Shown: positions 47,701 through 61,682 of the stretch, one piece after another
How the letters are laid out: every line of letters begins with the position of its first letter
Numbering within the stretch: position 1 is the stretch's first letter
Assembly: GCA_947561585.1 (NCBI GenBank)
Contig: CANNZV010001171.1
Location: forward strand, 1 to 64,000
Direction of reading: 5' to 3'
Length of the DNA: 64,000 nucleotides
From: Caprella mutica
Taxonomy: Eukaryota > Arthropoda > Malacostraca > Amphipoda > Caprellidae
Made by a program: the position numbers and the translations under genes
The notes under the pieces: model-generated
What the model was told of the DNA's origin: nothing
What the model saw: only the letters and a program-made list of their open reading frames with translations
Databases searched by the model: none

Positions 47701-50700
47701 TAATAACAATAGTGAATAATGTTAATAACAAAAGTGAATGATGTTAATAACAATAGTGAATGATATTTATAAAAATAGTGAATGATGTTAATAACAATAG
47801 TGAATGATGTTAATAACAATAGTGAATAATGTTAATAATAATAGTGAATGATGTTACTAACAATAGTGAATGATGTTAATAACAATAGTGAATAATGTTG
47901 ATAACAATAGTGAATGATGTTAATAACAATAGTGAATGATGTTTATAACAATAGTGAATGATGTTAATAACAATAGTGAATGATGTTTATAACAATAGTG
48001 AATGATGTTTATAACAATAGTGAATGATGTTAATAACAATAGTGAATGATGTTTATAACAATAGTGAATGATGTTTATAACAATAGTGAATGATGTTTAT
48101 AACAATAGTGAATGATTTTAATAACAATAGTGAATGATTTTAATAACAATAGTGAATAATGTTAATAATAATAGTGAATGATGTTACTAACAATAGTGAA
48201 TGATGTTACTAACAATAGTGAATGATGTTAATAACAATAGTGAATAATGTTGATAACAATAGTGAATGATGTTAATAACAATAGTGAATGATGTTTATAA
48301 CAATAGTGAATGATGTTAATAACAATAGTGAATGATGTTTATAACAATAGTGAATGATTTTAATAACAATAGTGAATGATTTTAATAACAATAGTGAATG
48401 ATGTTAATAACAATAGTGAATGATGTTAATAACAATAGTGAATAATGTTAATAACAATAGTGATTAATGTTACTAACAATAGTGAATGATGTTAATAACA
48501 ATAGTGAATGATGTTAATAACAATAGTGAATAATGTTAATAAGTATAGTGAATGATGTTAATAACAATAGTGAATGATGTTTATAACAATAGTGAATAAT
48601 GTTAATAACAAAAGTGAATGATGTTAATAACAATAGTGAATGATATTTATAACAATAGTGAATGATGTTAATAACAATAGTGAATGATGTTAATAACAAT
48701 AGTGAATAATGTTAATAACAATAGTGAATGATGTAACTAACAATAGTGAATGATGTTAATAACAATAGTGAATAATGTTAATAACAATAGGGAATGATGT
48801 TAATAACAATAGTGAATGATGTTAATAACAATAGTGAATGATGTTAATAACAATAGTGAATGATGTTTATAACAATAGTGAATGATGTTAATAACAATAG
48901 TGAATGATGTTTATAACAATAGTGAATGATGTTTATAACAATAGTGAATGATGTTAATAACAATAGTGAATGATGTTTATAACAATAGTGAATGATGTTT
49001 ATAACAATAGTGAATGATGTTTATAACAATAGTGAATGATTTTAATAACAATAGTGAATGATTTTAATAACAATAGTGAATAATGTTAATAATAATAGTG
49101 AATGATGTTACTAACAATAGTGAATGATGTTAATAACAATAGTGAATGATGTTAATAACAATAGTGAATAATGTTAATAACAAAAGTGAATGATGTTAAT
49201 AACAATAGTGAATAATGTTAATAACAAAAGTGAATGATGTTAATAACAATAGTGAATGATATTTATAAAAATAGTGAATGATGTTAATAACAATAGTGAA
49301 TGATGTTAATAACAATAGTGAATAATGTTAATAACAAAAGTGAATGATGTTAATAACAATAGTGAATAATGTTAATAACAAAAGTGAATGATGTTAATAA
49401 CAATAGTGAATGATATTTATAAAAATAGTGAATGATGTTACTAACAATAGTGAATGATGTTAATAACAATAGTGAATAATGTTGATAACAATAGTGAATG
49501 ATGTTAATAACAATAGTGAATGATGTTTATAACAATAGTGAATGATGTTAATAACAATAGTGAATAATGTTAATAACAAAAGTGAATGATGTTAATAACA
49601 ATAGTGAATAATGTTAATAACAATAGTGAATGATGTTAATAACAATAGTGAATAATGTTAATAATAATAGTGAATGATGTTACTAACAATAGTGAATGAT
49701 GTTAATAACAATAGTGAATAATGTTGATAACAATAGTGAATGATGTTAATAACAATAGTGAATGATGTTTATAACAATAGTGAATGATGTTAATAACAAT
49801 AGTGAATGATGTTTATAACAATAGTGAATGATGTTTATAACAATAGTGAATGATGTTAATAACAATAGTGAATGATGTTTATAACAATAGTGAATGATGT
49901 TTATAACAATAGTGAATGATGTTTATAACAATAGTGAATGATTTTAATAACAATAGTGAATGATTTTAATAACAATAGTGAATAATGTTAATAATAATAG
50001 TGAATGATGTTACTAACAATAGTGAATGATGTTAATAACAATAGTGAATGATGTTAATAACAATAGTGAATAATGTTAATAACAAAAGTGAATGATGTTA
50101 ATAACAATAGTGAATAATGTTAATAACAAAAGTGAATGATGTTAATAACAATAGTGAATGATATTTATAAAAATAGTGAATGATGTTAATAACAATAGTG
50201 AATGATGTTAATAACAATAGTGAATAATGTTAATAATAATAGTGAATGATGTTACTAACAATAGTGAATGATGTTAATAACAATAGTGAATAATGTTGAT
50301 AACAATAGTGAATGATGTTAATAACAATAGTGAATGATGTTTATAACAATAGTGAATGATGTTAATAACAATAGTGAATGATGTTTATAACAATAGTGAA
50401 TGATTTTAATAACAATAGTGAATGATTTTAATAACAATAGTGAATGATGTTAATAACAATAGTGAATGATGTTAATAACAATAGTGAATGATGTTAATAA
50501 CAATAGTGAATGATGTTACTAACAATAGTGAATGATGTTAATAACAATAGTGAATGATGTTAATAACAATAGTGAATAATGTTAATAAGTATAGTGAATG
50601 ATGTTAATAACAATAGTGAATGATGTTTATAACAATAGTGAATAATGTTAATAACAAAAGTGAATGATGTTAATAACAATAGTGAATGATATTTATAACA

Positions 50701-53700
50701 ATAGTGAATGATGTTAATAACAATAGTGAATGATGTTAATAACAATAGTGAATAATGTTAATAACAATAGTGAATGATGTAACTAACAATAGTGAATGAT
50801 GTTAATAACAATAGTGAATAATGTTAATAACAATAGGGAATGATGTTAATAACAATAGTGAATGATGTTAATAACAATAGTGAATGATATTTATAACAAT
50901 AGTGAATGATGTTAATAACAATAGTGAATAATGTTAATAACAAAAGTGAATGATGTTAATAACAATAGTGAATAATGTTAATAACAAAAGTGAATGATGT
51001 TAATAACAATAGTGAATGATATTTATAAAAATAGTGAATGATGTTAATAACAATAGTGAATGATGTTAATAACAATAGTGAATAATGTTAATAATAATAG
51101 TGAATGATGTTACTAACAATAGTGAATGATGTTAATAACAATAGTGAATAATGTTGATAACAATAGTGAATGATGTTAATAACAATAGTGAATGATGTTT
51201 ATAACAATAGTGAATGATGTTAATAACAATAGTGAATGATGTTTATAACAATAGTGAATGATGTTTATAACAATAGTGAATGATGTTAATAACAATAGTG
51301 AATGATGTTTATAACAATAGTGAATGATGTTTATAACAATAGTGAATGATGTTTATAACAATAGTGAATGATTTTAATAACAATAGTGAATGATTTTAAT
51401 AACAATAGTGAATAATGTTAATAATAATAGTGAATGATGTTACTAACAATAGTGAATGATGTTAATAACAATAGTGAATGATGTTAATAACAATAGTGAA
51501 TAATGTTAATAACAAAAGTAAATGATGTTAATAACAATAGTGAATAATGTTAATAACAAAAGTGAATGATGTTAATAACAATAGTGAATGATATTTATAA
51601 AAATAGTGAATGATGTTAATAACAATAGTGAATGATGTTAATAACAATAGTGAATAATGTTAATAATAATAGTGAATGATGTTACTAACAATAGTGAATG
51701 ATGTTAATAACAATAGTGAATAATGTTGATAACAATAGTGAATGATGTTAATAACAATAGTGAATGATGTTTATAACAATAGTGAATGATGTTAATAACA
51801 ATAGTGAATGATGTTTATAACAATAGTGAATGATTTTAATAACAATAGTGAATGATTTTAATAACAATAGTGAATGATGTTAATAACAATAGTGAATGAT
51901 GTTAATAACAATAGTGAATAATGTTAATAACAATAGTGATTAATGTTACTAACAATAGTGAATGATGTTAATAACAATAGTGAATGATGTTAATAACAAT
52001 AGTGAATAATGTTAATAAGTATAGTGAATGATGTTAATAACAATAGTGAATGATGTTTATAACAATAGTGAATAATGTTAATAACAAAAGTGAATGATGT
52101 TAATAACAATAGTGAATGATATTTATAACAATAGTGAATGATGTTAATAACAATAGTGAATGATGTTAATAACAATAGTGAATAATGTTAATAACAATAG
52201 TGAATGATGTAACTAACAATAGTGAATGATGTTAATAACAATAGTGAATAATGTTAATAACAATAGGGAATGATGTTAATAACAATAGTGAATGATGTTA
52301 ATAACAATAGTGAATGATATTTATAACAATAGTGAATGATGTTAATAACAATAGTGAATAATGTTAATAACAATAGTGAATGATTTTAATAACAATAGTG
52401 AATGATGTTAATAACAATAGTGAATAATGTTAATAACAATAGTGAATGATGATAATAACAATAGTGATTAATGTTACTAGCAATAGTGAATGATGTTTAT
52501 AACAATAGTGAATAATGTTAATAACAAAAGTGAATGATGTTAATAACAATAGTGAATGATATTTATAACAATAGTGAATGATGTTTATAACAATAGTGAA
52601 TGATGTTAATAACAATAGTGAATGATGTTAATAACAATAGTGAATGATGTTTATAACAATAGTGAATGATTTTAATAACAATAGTGAATGATGTTAATAA
52701 CAATAGTGAATGATGTTAATAACAATAGTGAATGATGTTAATAACAATAGTGATTAATGTTACTAACAATAGTGAATGATGTTTATAACAATAGTGAATA
52801 ATGTTAATAACAATAGTGAATGATGTTAATAACAATAGTGAATGATGTTAATAACAATAGTGAATGATGTTTATAACAATAGTGAATGATGTTTATAACA
52901 ATAGTGAATGATGTTAATAACAATAGTGAATGATGTTTATAACAATAGTGAATGATGTTTATAACAATAGTGAATGATGTTAATAACAAAAGTTAATGAT
53001 GTTAATAACAATAGTGAATGATGTTAATAATAATAGTGAATGATGTTACTAACAATAGTGAATGATGTTAATAACAATAGTGAATGATGTTAATAACAAT
53101 AGTGAATAATGTTAATAACAAAAGTGAATGATGTTAATAACAATAGTGAATAATGTTAATAACAAAAGTGAATGATGTTAATAACAATAGTGAATGATAT
53201 TTATAAAAATAGTGAATGATGTTAATAACAATAGTGAATGATGTTAATAACAATAGTGAATAATGTTAATAACAAAAGTGAATGATGTTAATAACAATAG
53301 TGAATAATGTTAATAACAAAAGTGAATGATGTTAATAACAATAGTGAATGATATTTATAAAAATAGTGAATGATGTTAATAACAATAGTGAATGATGTTA
53401 ATAACAATAGTGAATAATGTTAATAATAATAGTGAATGATGTTACTAACAATAGTGAATGATGTTAATAACAATAGTGAATAATGTTGATAACAATAGTG
53501 AATGATGTTAATAACAATAGTGAATGATGTTTATAACAATAGTGAATGATGTTAATAACAATAGTGAATGATGTTTATAACAATAGTGAATGATGTTTAT
53601 AACAATAGTGAATGATGTTAATAACAATAGTGAATGATGTTTATAACAATAGTGAATGATGTTTATAACAATAGTGAATGATGTTTATAACAATAGTGAA

Positions 53701-56700
53701 TGATTTTAATAACAATAGTGAATGATTTTAATAACAATAGTGAATAATGTTAATAATAATAGTGAATGATGTTACTAACAATAGTGAATGATGTTAATAA
53801 CAATAGTGAATGATGTTAATAACAATAGTGAATAATGTTAATAACAAAAGTGAATGATGTTAATAACAATAGTGAATAATGTTAATAACAAAAGTGAATG
53901 ATGTTAATAACAATAGTGAATGATATTTATAAAAATAGTGAATGATGTTAATAACAATAGTGAATGATGTTAATAACAATAGTGAATAATGTTAATAATA
54001 ATAGTGAATGATGTTACTAACAATAGTGAATGATGTTAATAACAATAGTGAATAATGTTGATAACAATAGTGAATGATGTTAATAACAATAGTGAATGAT
54101 GTTTATAACAATAGTGAATGATGTTAATAACAATAGTGAATGATGTTTATAACAATAGTGAATGATTTTAATAACAATAGTGAATGATTTTAATAACAAT
54201 AGTGAATGATGTTAATAACAATAGTGAATGATGTTAATAACAATAGTGAATAATGTTAATAACAATAGTGATTAATGTTACTAACAATAGTGAATGATGT
54301 TAATAACAATAGTGAATGATGTTAATAACAATAGTGAATAATGTTAATAAGTATAGTGAATGATGTTAATAACAATAGTGAATGATGTTTATAACAATAG
54401 TGAATAATGTTAATAACAAAAGTGAATGATGTTAATAACAATAGTGAATGATATTTATAACAATAGTGAATGATGTTAATAACAATAGTGAATGATGTTA
54501 ATAACAAGAGTGAATAATGTTAATAACAATAGTGAATGATGTAACTAACAATAGTGAATGATGTTAATAACAATAGTGAATAATGTTAATAACAATAGGG
54601 AATGATGTTAATAACAATAGTGAATGATGTTAATAACAATAGTGAATGATATTTATAACAATAGTGAATGATGTTAATAACAATAGTGAATAATGTTAAT
54701 AACAAAAGTGAATGATGTTAATAACAATAGTGAATAATGTTAATAACAAAAGTGAATGATGTTAATAACAATAGTGAATGATATTTATAAAAATAGTGAA
54801 TGATGTTAATAACAATAGTGAATGATGTTAATAACAATAGTGAATAATGTTAATAATAATAGTGAATGATGTTACTAACAATAGTGAATGATGTTAATAA
54901 CAATAGTGAATAATGTTGATAACAATAGTGAATGATGTTAATAACAATAGTGAATGATGTTTATAACAATAGTGAATGATGTTAATAACAATAGTGAATG
55001 ATGTTTATAACAATAGTGAATGATGTTTATAACAATAGTGAATGATGTTAATAACAATAGTGAATGATGTTTATAACAATAGTGAATGATGTTTATAACA
55101 ATAGTGAATGATGTTTATAACAATAGTGAATGATTTTAATAACAATAGTGAATGATTTTAATAACAATAGTGAATAATGTTAATAATAATAGTGAATGAT
55201 GTTACTAACAATAGTGAATGATGTTAATAACAATAGTGAATGATGTTAATAACAATAGTGAATAATGTTAATAACAAAAGTGAATGATGTTAATAACAAT
55301 AGTGAATAATGTTAATAACAAAAGTGAATGATGTTAATAACAATAGTGAATGATATTTATAAAAATAGTGAATGATGTTAATAACAATAGTGAATGATGT
55401 TAATAACAATAGTGAATAATGTTAATAATAATAGTGAATGATGTTACTAACAATAGTGAATGATGTTAATAACAATAGTGAATAATGTTGATAACAATAG
55501 TGAATGATGTTAATAACAATAGTGAATGATGTTTATAACAATAGTGAATGATGTTAATAACAATAGTGAATGATGTTTATAACAATAGTGAATGATTTTA
55601 ATAACAATAGTGAATGATTTTAATAACAATAGTGAATGATGTTAATAACAATAGTGAATGATGTTAATAACAATAGTGAATAATGTTAATAACAATAGTG
55701 ATTAATGTTACTAACAATAGTGAATGATGTTAATAACAATAGTGAATGATGTTAATAACAATAGTGAATAATGTTAATAAGTATAGTGAATGATGTTAAT
55801 AACAATAGTGAATGATGTTTATAACAATAGTGAATAATGTTAATAACAAAAGTGAATGATGTTAATAACAATAGTGAATGATATTTATAACAATAGTGAA
55901 TGATGTTAATAACAATAGTGAATGATGTTAATAACAATAGTGAATAATGTTAATAACAATAGTGAATGATGTAACTAACAATAGTGAATGATGTTAATAA
56001 CAATAGTGAATAATGTTAATAACAATAGGGAATGATGTTAATAACAATAGTGAATGATGTTAATAACAATAGTGAATGATATTTATAACAATAGTGAATG
56101 ATGTTAATAACAATAGTGAATAATGTTAATAACAATAGTGAATGATTTTAATAACAATAGTGAATGATGTTAATAACAATAGTGAATAATGTTAATAACA
56201 ATAGTGAATGATGATAATAACAATAGTGATTAATGTTACTAGCAATAGTGAATGATGTTTATAACAATAGTGAATAATGTTAATAACAAAAGTGAATGAT
56301 GTTAATAACAATAGTGAATGATATTTATAACAATAGTGAATGATGTTTATAACAATAGTGAATGATGTTAATAACAATAGTGAATGATGTTAATAACAAT
56401 AGTGAATGATGTTTATAACAATAGTGAATGATTTTAATAACAATAGTGAATGATGTTAATAACAATAGTGAATGATGTTAATAACAATAGTGAATGATGT
56501 TAATAACAATAGTGATTAATGTTACTAACAATAGTGAATGATGTTTATAACAATAGTGAATAATGTTAATAACAATAGTGAATGATGTTAATAACAATAG
56601 TGAATGATGTTAATAACAATAGTGAATGATGTTTATAACAATAGTGAATGATGTTTATAACAATAGTGAATGATGTTAATAACAATAGTGAATGATGTTT

Positions 56701-59700
56701 ATAACAATAGTGAATGATGTTTATAACAATAGTGAATGATGTTAATAACAAAAGTTAATGATGTTAATAACAATAGTGAATGATGTTAATAACAATAGTG
56801 AATGATGTTTATAACAATAGTGAATGATGTTTATAACAATAGTGAATGATTTTAATAACAATAATGAATGATTTTAATAACAATAGTGAATAATGTTAAT
56901 AATAATAGTGAATGATGTTACTAACAATAGTGAATGATGTTAATAACAATAGTGAATAATGTTAATAACAATAGTGAATAATGTTAATAACAATAGTGAA
57001 TGATGTTTATAACAATAGTGAATAATGTTAATAACAAAAGTGAATGATGTTAATAACAATAGTGAATGATGTTAATAACAATAGTGAATGATGTTTATAA
57101 CAATAGTGAATGATGTTTATAACAATAGTGAATGATGTTAATAACAATAGTGAATGATGTTAATAACAATAGTGAATGATGTTTATAACAATAGTGAATG
57201 ATGTTTATAACAATAGTGAATGATGTTTATAACAATAGTGAATGATTTTAATAACAATAGTGAATGATTTTAATAACAATAGTGAATAATGTTAATAATA
57301 ATAGTGAATGATGTTACTAACAATAGTGAATGATGTTAATAACAATAGTGAATGATGTTAATAACAATAGTGAATAATGTTAATAACAAAAGTGAATGAT
57401 GTTAATAACAATAGTGAATAATGTTAATAACAAAAGTGAATGATGTTAATAACAATAGTGAATGATATTTATAAAAATAGTGAATGATGTTAATAACAAT
57501 AGTGAATGATGTTAATAACAATAGTGAATAATGTTAATAATAATAGTGAATGATGTTACTAACAATAGTGAATGATGTTAATAACAATAGTGAATAATGT
57601 TGATAACAATAGTGAATGATGTTAATAACAATAGTGAATGATGTTTATAACAATAGTGAATGATGTTAATAACAATAGTGAATGATGTTTATAACAATAG
57701 TGAATGATTTTAATAACAATAGTGAATGATTTTAATAACAATAGTGAATGATGTTAATAACAATAGTGAATGATGTTAATAACAATAGTGAATAATGTTA
57801 ATAACAATAGTGATTAATGTTACTAACAATAGTGAATGATGTTAATAACAATAGTGAATGATGTTAATAACAATAGTGAATAATGTTAATAAGTATAGTG
57901 AATGATGTTAATAACAATAGTGAATGATGTTTATAACAATAGTGAATAATGTTAATAACAAAAGTGAATGATGTTAATAACAATAGTGAATGATATTTAT
58001 AACAATAGTGAATGATGTTAATAACAATAGTGAATGATGTTAATAACAATAGTGAATAATGTTAATAACAATAGTGAATGATGTAACTAACAATAGTGAA
58101 TGATGTTAATAACAATAGTGAATAATGTTAATAACAATAGGGAATGATGTTAATAACAATAGTGAATGATGTTAATAACAATAGTGAATGATATTTATAA
58201 CAATAGTGAATGATGTTAATAACAATAGTGAATAATGTTAATAACAATAGTGAATGATTTTAATAACAATAGTGAATGATGTTAATAACAATAGTGAATA
58301 ATGTTAATAACAATAGTGAATGATGATAATAACAATAGTGATTAATGTTACTAGCAATAGTGAATGATGTTTATAACAATAGTGAATAATGTTAATAACA
58401 AAAGTGAATGATGTTAATAACAATAGTGAATGATATTTATAACAATAGTGAATGATGTTTATAACAATAGTGAATGATGTTAATAACAATAGTGAATGAT
58501 GTTAATAACAATAGTGAATGATGTTTATAACAATAGTGAATGATTTTAATAACAATAGTGAATGATGTTAATAACAATAGTGAATGATGTTAATAACAAT
58601 AGTGAATGATGTTAATAACAATAGTGATTAATGTTACTAACAATAGTGAATGATGTTTATAACAATAGTGAATAATGTTAATAACAATAGTGAATGATGT
58701 TAATAACAATAGTGAATGATGTTAATAACAATAGTGAATGATGTTTATAACAATAGTGAATGATGTTTATAACAATAGTGAATGATGTTAATAACAATAG
58801 TGAATGATGTTTATAACAATAGTGAATGATGTTTATAACAATAGTGAATGATGTTAATAACAAAAGTTAATGATGTTAATAACAATAGTGAATGATGTTA
58901 ATAACAATAGTGAATGATGTTTATAACAATAGTGAATGATGTTTATAACAATAGTGAATGATTTTAATAACAATAGTGAATGATTTTAATAACAATAGTG
59001 AATAATGTTAATAATAATAGTGAATGATGTTACTAACAATAGTGAATGATGTTAATAACAATAGTGAATAATGTTAATAACAATAGTGAATAATGTTAAT
59101 AACAATAGTGAATGATGTTTATAACAATAGTGAATAATGTTAATAACAAAAGTGAATGATGTTAATAACAATAGTGAATGATGTTAATAACAATAGTGAA
59201 TGATGTTTATAACAATAGTGAATGATGTTTATAACAATAGTGAATGATGTTAATAACAATAGTGAATGATGTTTATAACAATAGTGAATGATGTTTATAA
59301 CAATAGTGAATGATGTTAATAACAAAAGTGAATGATGTTAATAACAATAGTGAATGATGTTAATAACAATAGTGAATGATGTTTATAACAATAGTGAATG
59401 ATGTTAATAACAATAGTGAATGATGTTTATAACAATAGTGAATGATTTTAATAACAATAGTGAATGATTTTAATAACAATAGTGAATGATTTTAATAACA
59501 ATAGTGAATGATGTTAATAACAATAGTGATTAATGTTACTAACAATAGTGAATGATGTTAATAACAATAGTGAATGATGTTAATAACAATAGTGAATGAT
59601 GTTTATAACAATAGTGAATAATGTTAATAACAAAAGTGAATGATGTTAATAACAATAGTGAATGATGTTAATAACAATAGTGAATGATATTTATAACAAT

Positions 59701-60489
59701 AGTGAATAATGTTAATAACAATAGTGAATAATGTTAATAACAATAGTGAATAATGTTAATAACAATAGTGAATGATGTTACTAACAATAGTGAATGATGT
59801 TAATAACAATAGTGAATAATGTTAATAACAATAGTGAATGATGTTAATAACAATAGTGAATGATGTTTATAACAATAGTGAATGATGTTGATAACAATAG
59901 TGAATGATGTTTATAACAATAGTGAATGATTTTAATAACAATAGTGAATGATTTTAATAACAATAGTGAATGATGTTAATAACAATAGTGAATAATGTTA
60001 ATAACAATAGTGAATGATGTTAATAACAATAGTGATTAATGTTACTAACAATAGTGAATGATGTTTATAACAATAGTGAATAATGTTAATAACAAAAGTG
60101 AATGATGTTAATAACAATAGTGAATGATATTAATAACAATAGTGAATGATGTTTATAACAATAGTAAATGATGTTTATAACAATAGTGAATGATGTTAAT
60201 AACAATAGTGAATGATGTTTATAACAATAGTGAATGATGTTTATAACAATAGTGAATGATGTTAATAACAAAAGTGAATGATGTTAATAACAATAGAGAA
60301 TGATGTTAATAACAATAGTGAATGATGTTTATAACAATAGTGAATGATGTTTATAACAATAGTGAATGATGTTTATAACAATAGTGAATGATTTTAATAA
60401 CAATAGTGAATGATTTTAATAACAATAGTGAATGATGTTAATAACAATAGTGAATGATGTTAATAACAATAGTGATTAATGTAACTAAC
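35761..60489. repeat. 24.7-kb satellite of a 22-bp unit with higher-order structure
   Basis: About 1,124 head-to-tail copies of GAATGATGTTAATAACAATAGT (22 bp, about 23% GC). Unit types differ at a few positions (GTTAAT/GTTTAT/GTTACT/GTTGAT, CAATAG/CAAAAG/AAATAG/TAATAG, GAATGA/GAATAA/GATTAA). They are arranged in a repeated order. The rare TAAGTATAG unit (AAGTATAG) occurs at 38003, 39851, 41281, 43613, 45043, 48541, 50587, 52017, 54349, 55779 and 57891. The CTAGCAATAG unit occurs at 41741, 45503, 52477, 56239 and 58351. Every spacing is a multiple of 22 bp. The recurring 60-61-codon minus-strand frames inside are artefacts of this order. Confidence 0.97.
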
Positions 60490-60872
60490 TGTCTGTCAAA
60501 TATATTTTGACAGATCTCTACAGTCAAGTGAACTAGACGTGTGGTGTAGTGAGACGCTCTGAATGTACTATCTGTACTATCTGTTACATAACTTTCTGAT
60601 TCTTGTGCCAAAACCAAGTTTTAGAAGTTATGCACCTATGTGTAGTTACCATATCCTACACTAATCATATCAGAAGCTTTCCTTTCAATAGTGGTGTACT
60701 TATGAAGTCTGTGTTCCTTCAGTCTTGTGATTGTGAGAGAAAACAAAGTAAGTTCACAACTGCCTTTGTTTGAGTCAGCCGCCATATTGATTTCACCACG
60801 CTACATAGCACTGACTTGTGACCGGTGTTTAATACTACTTATTAGAGCCCACTTCTGTTTATATCAGTTAGC
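60490..60872 (+). promoter_or_regulatory. Presumed 5' untranslated region of the LINE
   Basis: Non-repetitive sequence between the satellite edge and ORF1. It starts with a hairpin, CTGTCAAA-TATAT-TTTGACAG (60,493-60,513). An initiator-like CTTCAGTCTTGTG at about 60,718-60,730 could be the element's transcription start, since Jockey/CR1-type LINEs use internal promoters beginning at an initiator. The exact 5' end of the element cannot be fixed without other copies. Confidence 0.45.
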
Positions 60873-61673
60873 ATGGCTGGAACTAGGAAAACGGAATCCA
60901 TGAATTCGAAGCAATCAACTCTCCCAACGATGCCTAATTTAGGTGGTAGAGCTCTGCGGTCTGATTACGCTCAATTGTCCGAAGAAAGTAGAACTCTTCT
61001 ATTTGTCCTAGAAAACAAACTTGAGGCAAAGTTTAATGAATTAATTAACATTATGGAGGCGAAGGATGATAAATTGAATGAACTAGAACGCGAAAATGCT
61101 ACATTGAGGAGAGATATGACTGGTCTAGTGGAGCGTTTGGAAAATCTAGAGTCTAATGAACGCTTGAATGATTTAATTATTTCAAGCGGATCACTGCCTG
61201 TGGGACAAATAGGCGAAAACACTAGTTTGGTAACTGCAAACTTTCTCAAGATAAATCTTAAATATGAATTAGCGTCTAGTAACATAGTGTCCGCTTATCG
61301 ACTGGGTAGGCCTCCTGCCCCCCAGCAACCTGACAAGAGAAATATATTAATTAAACTTTCGAGTGAAGAGGTGAAACACGACATTCTAAATGCGTGTAGA
61401 AGTGTGAAACCAGCAGGCCTGTTCGTTAGAGAAAATCTTACTCCATCTAGATCAGGAATTCTTTACTCTCTGCGGCAGTTGAAGAAGAAGTGTCCTGAAA
61501 AAATTGATTATTGTGGATCTATTCGCGGTAGAGTGTACTTCTGGTTGAAATCAAGTGGAAACTCAAGAAACCGCAAAATTTACGTCAACTCCCATACTGT
61601 GTTGGAAGATCTATGCTCTAAGGAGTTTAATATCGATATCGCTGAAGTACGTTCCGATAAATTGCATGCCTGA
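60873..61673 (+). CDS. Non-LTR retrotransposon ORF1 protein (nucleic-acid-binding, L1-ORF1-like)
   Basis: 266 codons, intact. The ATG sits in a good context (AGCATGG, A at -3 and G at +4). The N-terminal 40 residues are Ser/Thr-rich. Residues about 45-97 form a coiled coil of regular heptads (LENKLEAKFNELINIMEAK ... LVERLENLE), expected to trimerise as in L1 ORF1p. Residues about 98-175 (NDLIISSG ... VSAYRLGRPP ... RNILIKLSSEEV) resemble the L1 ORF1p RNA-binding fold. Residues about 185-250 carry VRENLTPSRSGILYSLRQLK and GRVYFWLKSS, the xNEDLTPxR...K and G-x-I-F-V-K blocks of arthropod LINE ORF1 proteins. The family's role is to coat element RNA and act as a chaperone in target-primed reverse transcription. 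The stop is followed in the same frame by a further long open stretch. Confidence 0.85.
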   Translation: MAGTRKTESMNSKQSTLPTMPNLGGRALRSDYAQLSEESRTLLFVLENKLEAKFNELINIMEAKDDKLNELERENATLRRDMTGLVERLENLESNERLNDLIISSGSLPVGQIGENTSLVTANFLKINLKYELASSNIVSAYRLGRPPAPQQPDKRNILIKLSSEEVKHDILNACRSVKPAGLFVRENLTPSRSGILYSLRQLKKKCPEKIDYCGSIRGRVYFWLKSSGNSRNRKIYVNSHTVLEDLCSKEFNIDIAEVRSDKLHA

Positions 61674-61682
61674 CTCCTGTTG

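Noticed and set aside
39824..60271. About 24 recurring 60-61-codon minus-strand frames (MLLTSFTIVINIIHYCY...)
   Set aside because: They recur at multiples of 22 bp and simply mark stop-free stretches in the 22-bp satellite. They are useful as position markers for the higher-order repeat but are not genes.
60971..61285. 104-codon minus-strand frame inside ORF1
   Set aside because: Antisense shadow of ORF1, whose coiled coil and LTPSR block identify the plus strand as coding.
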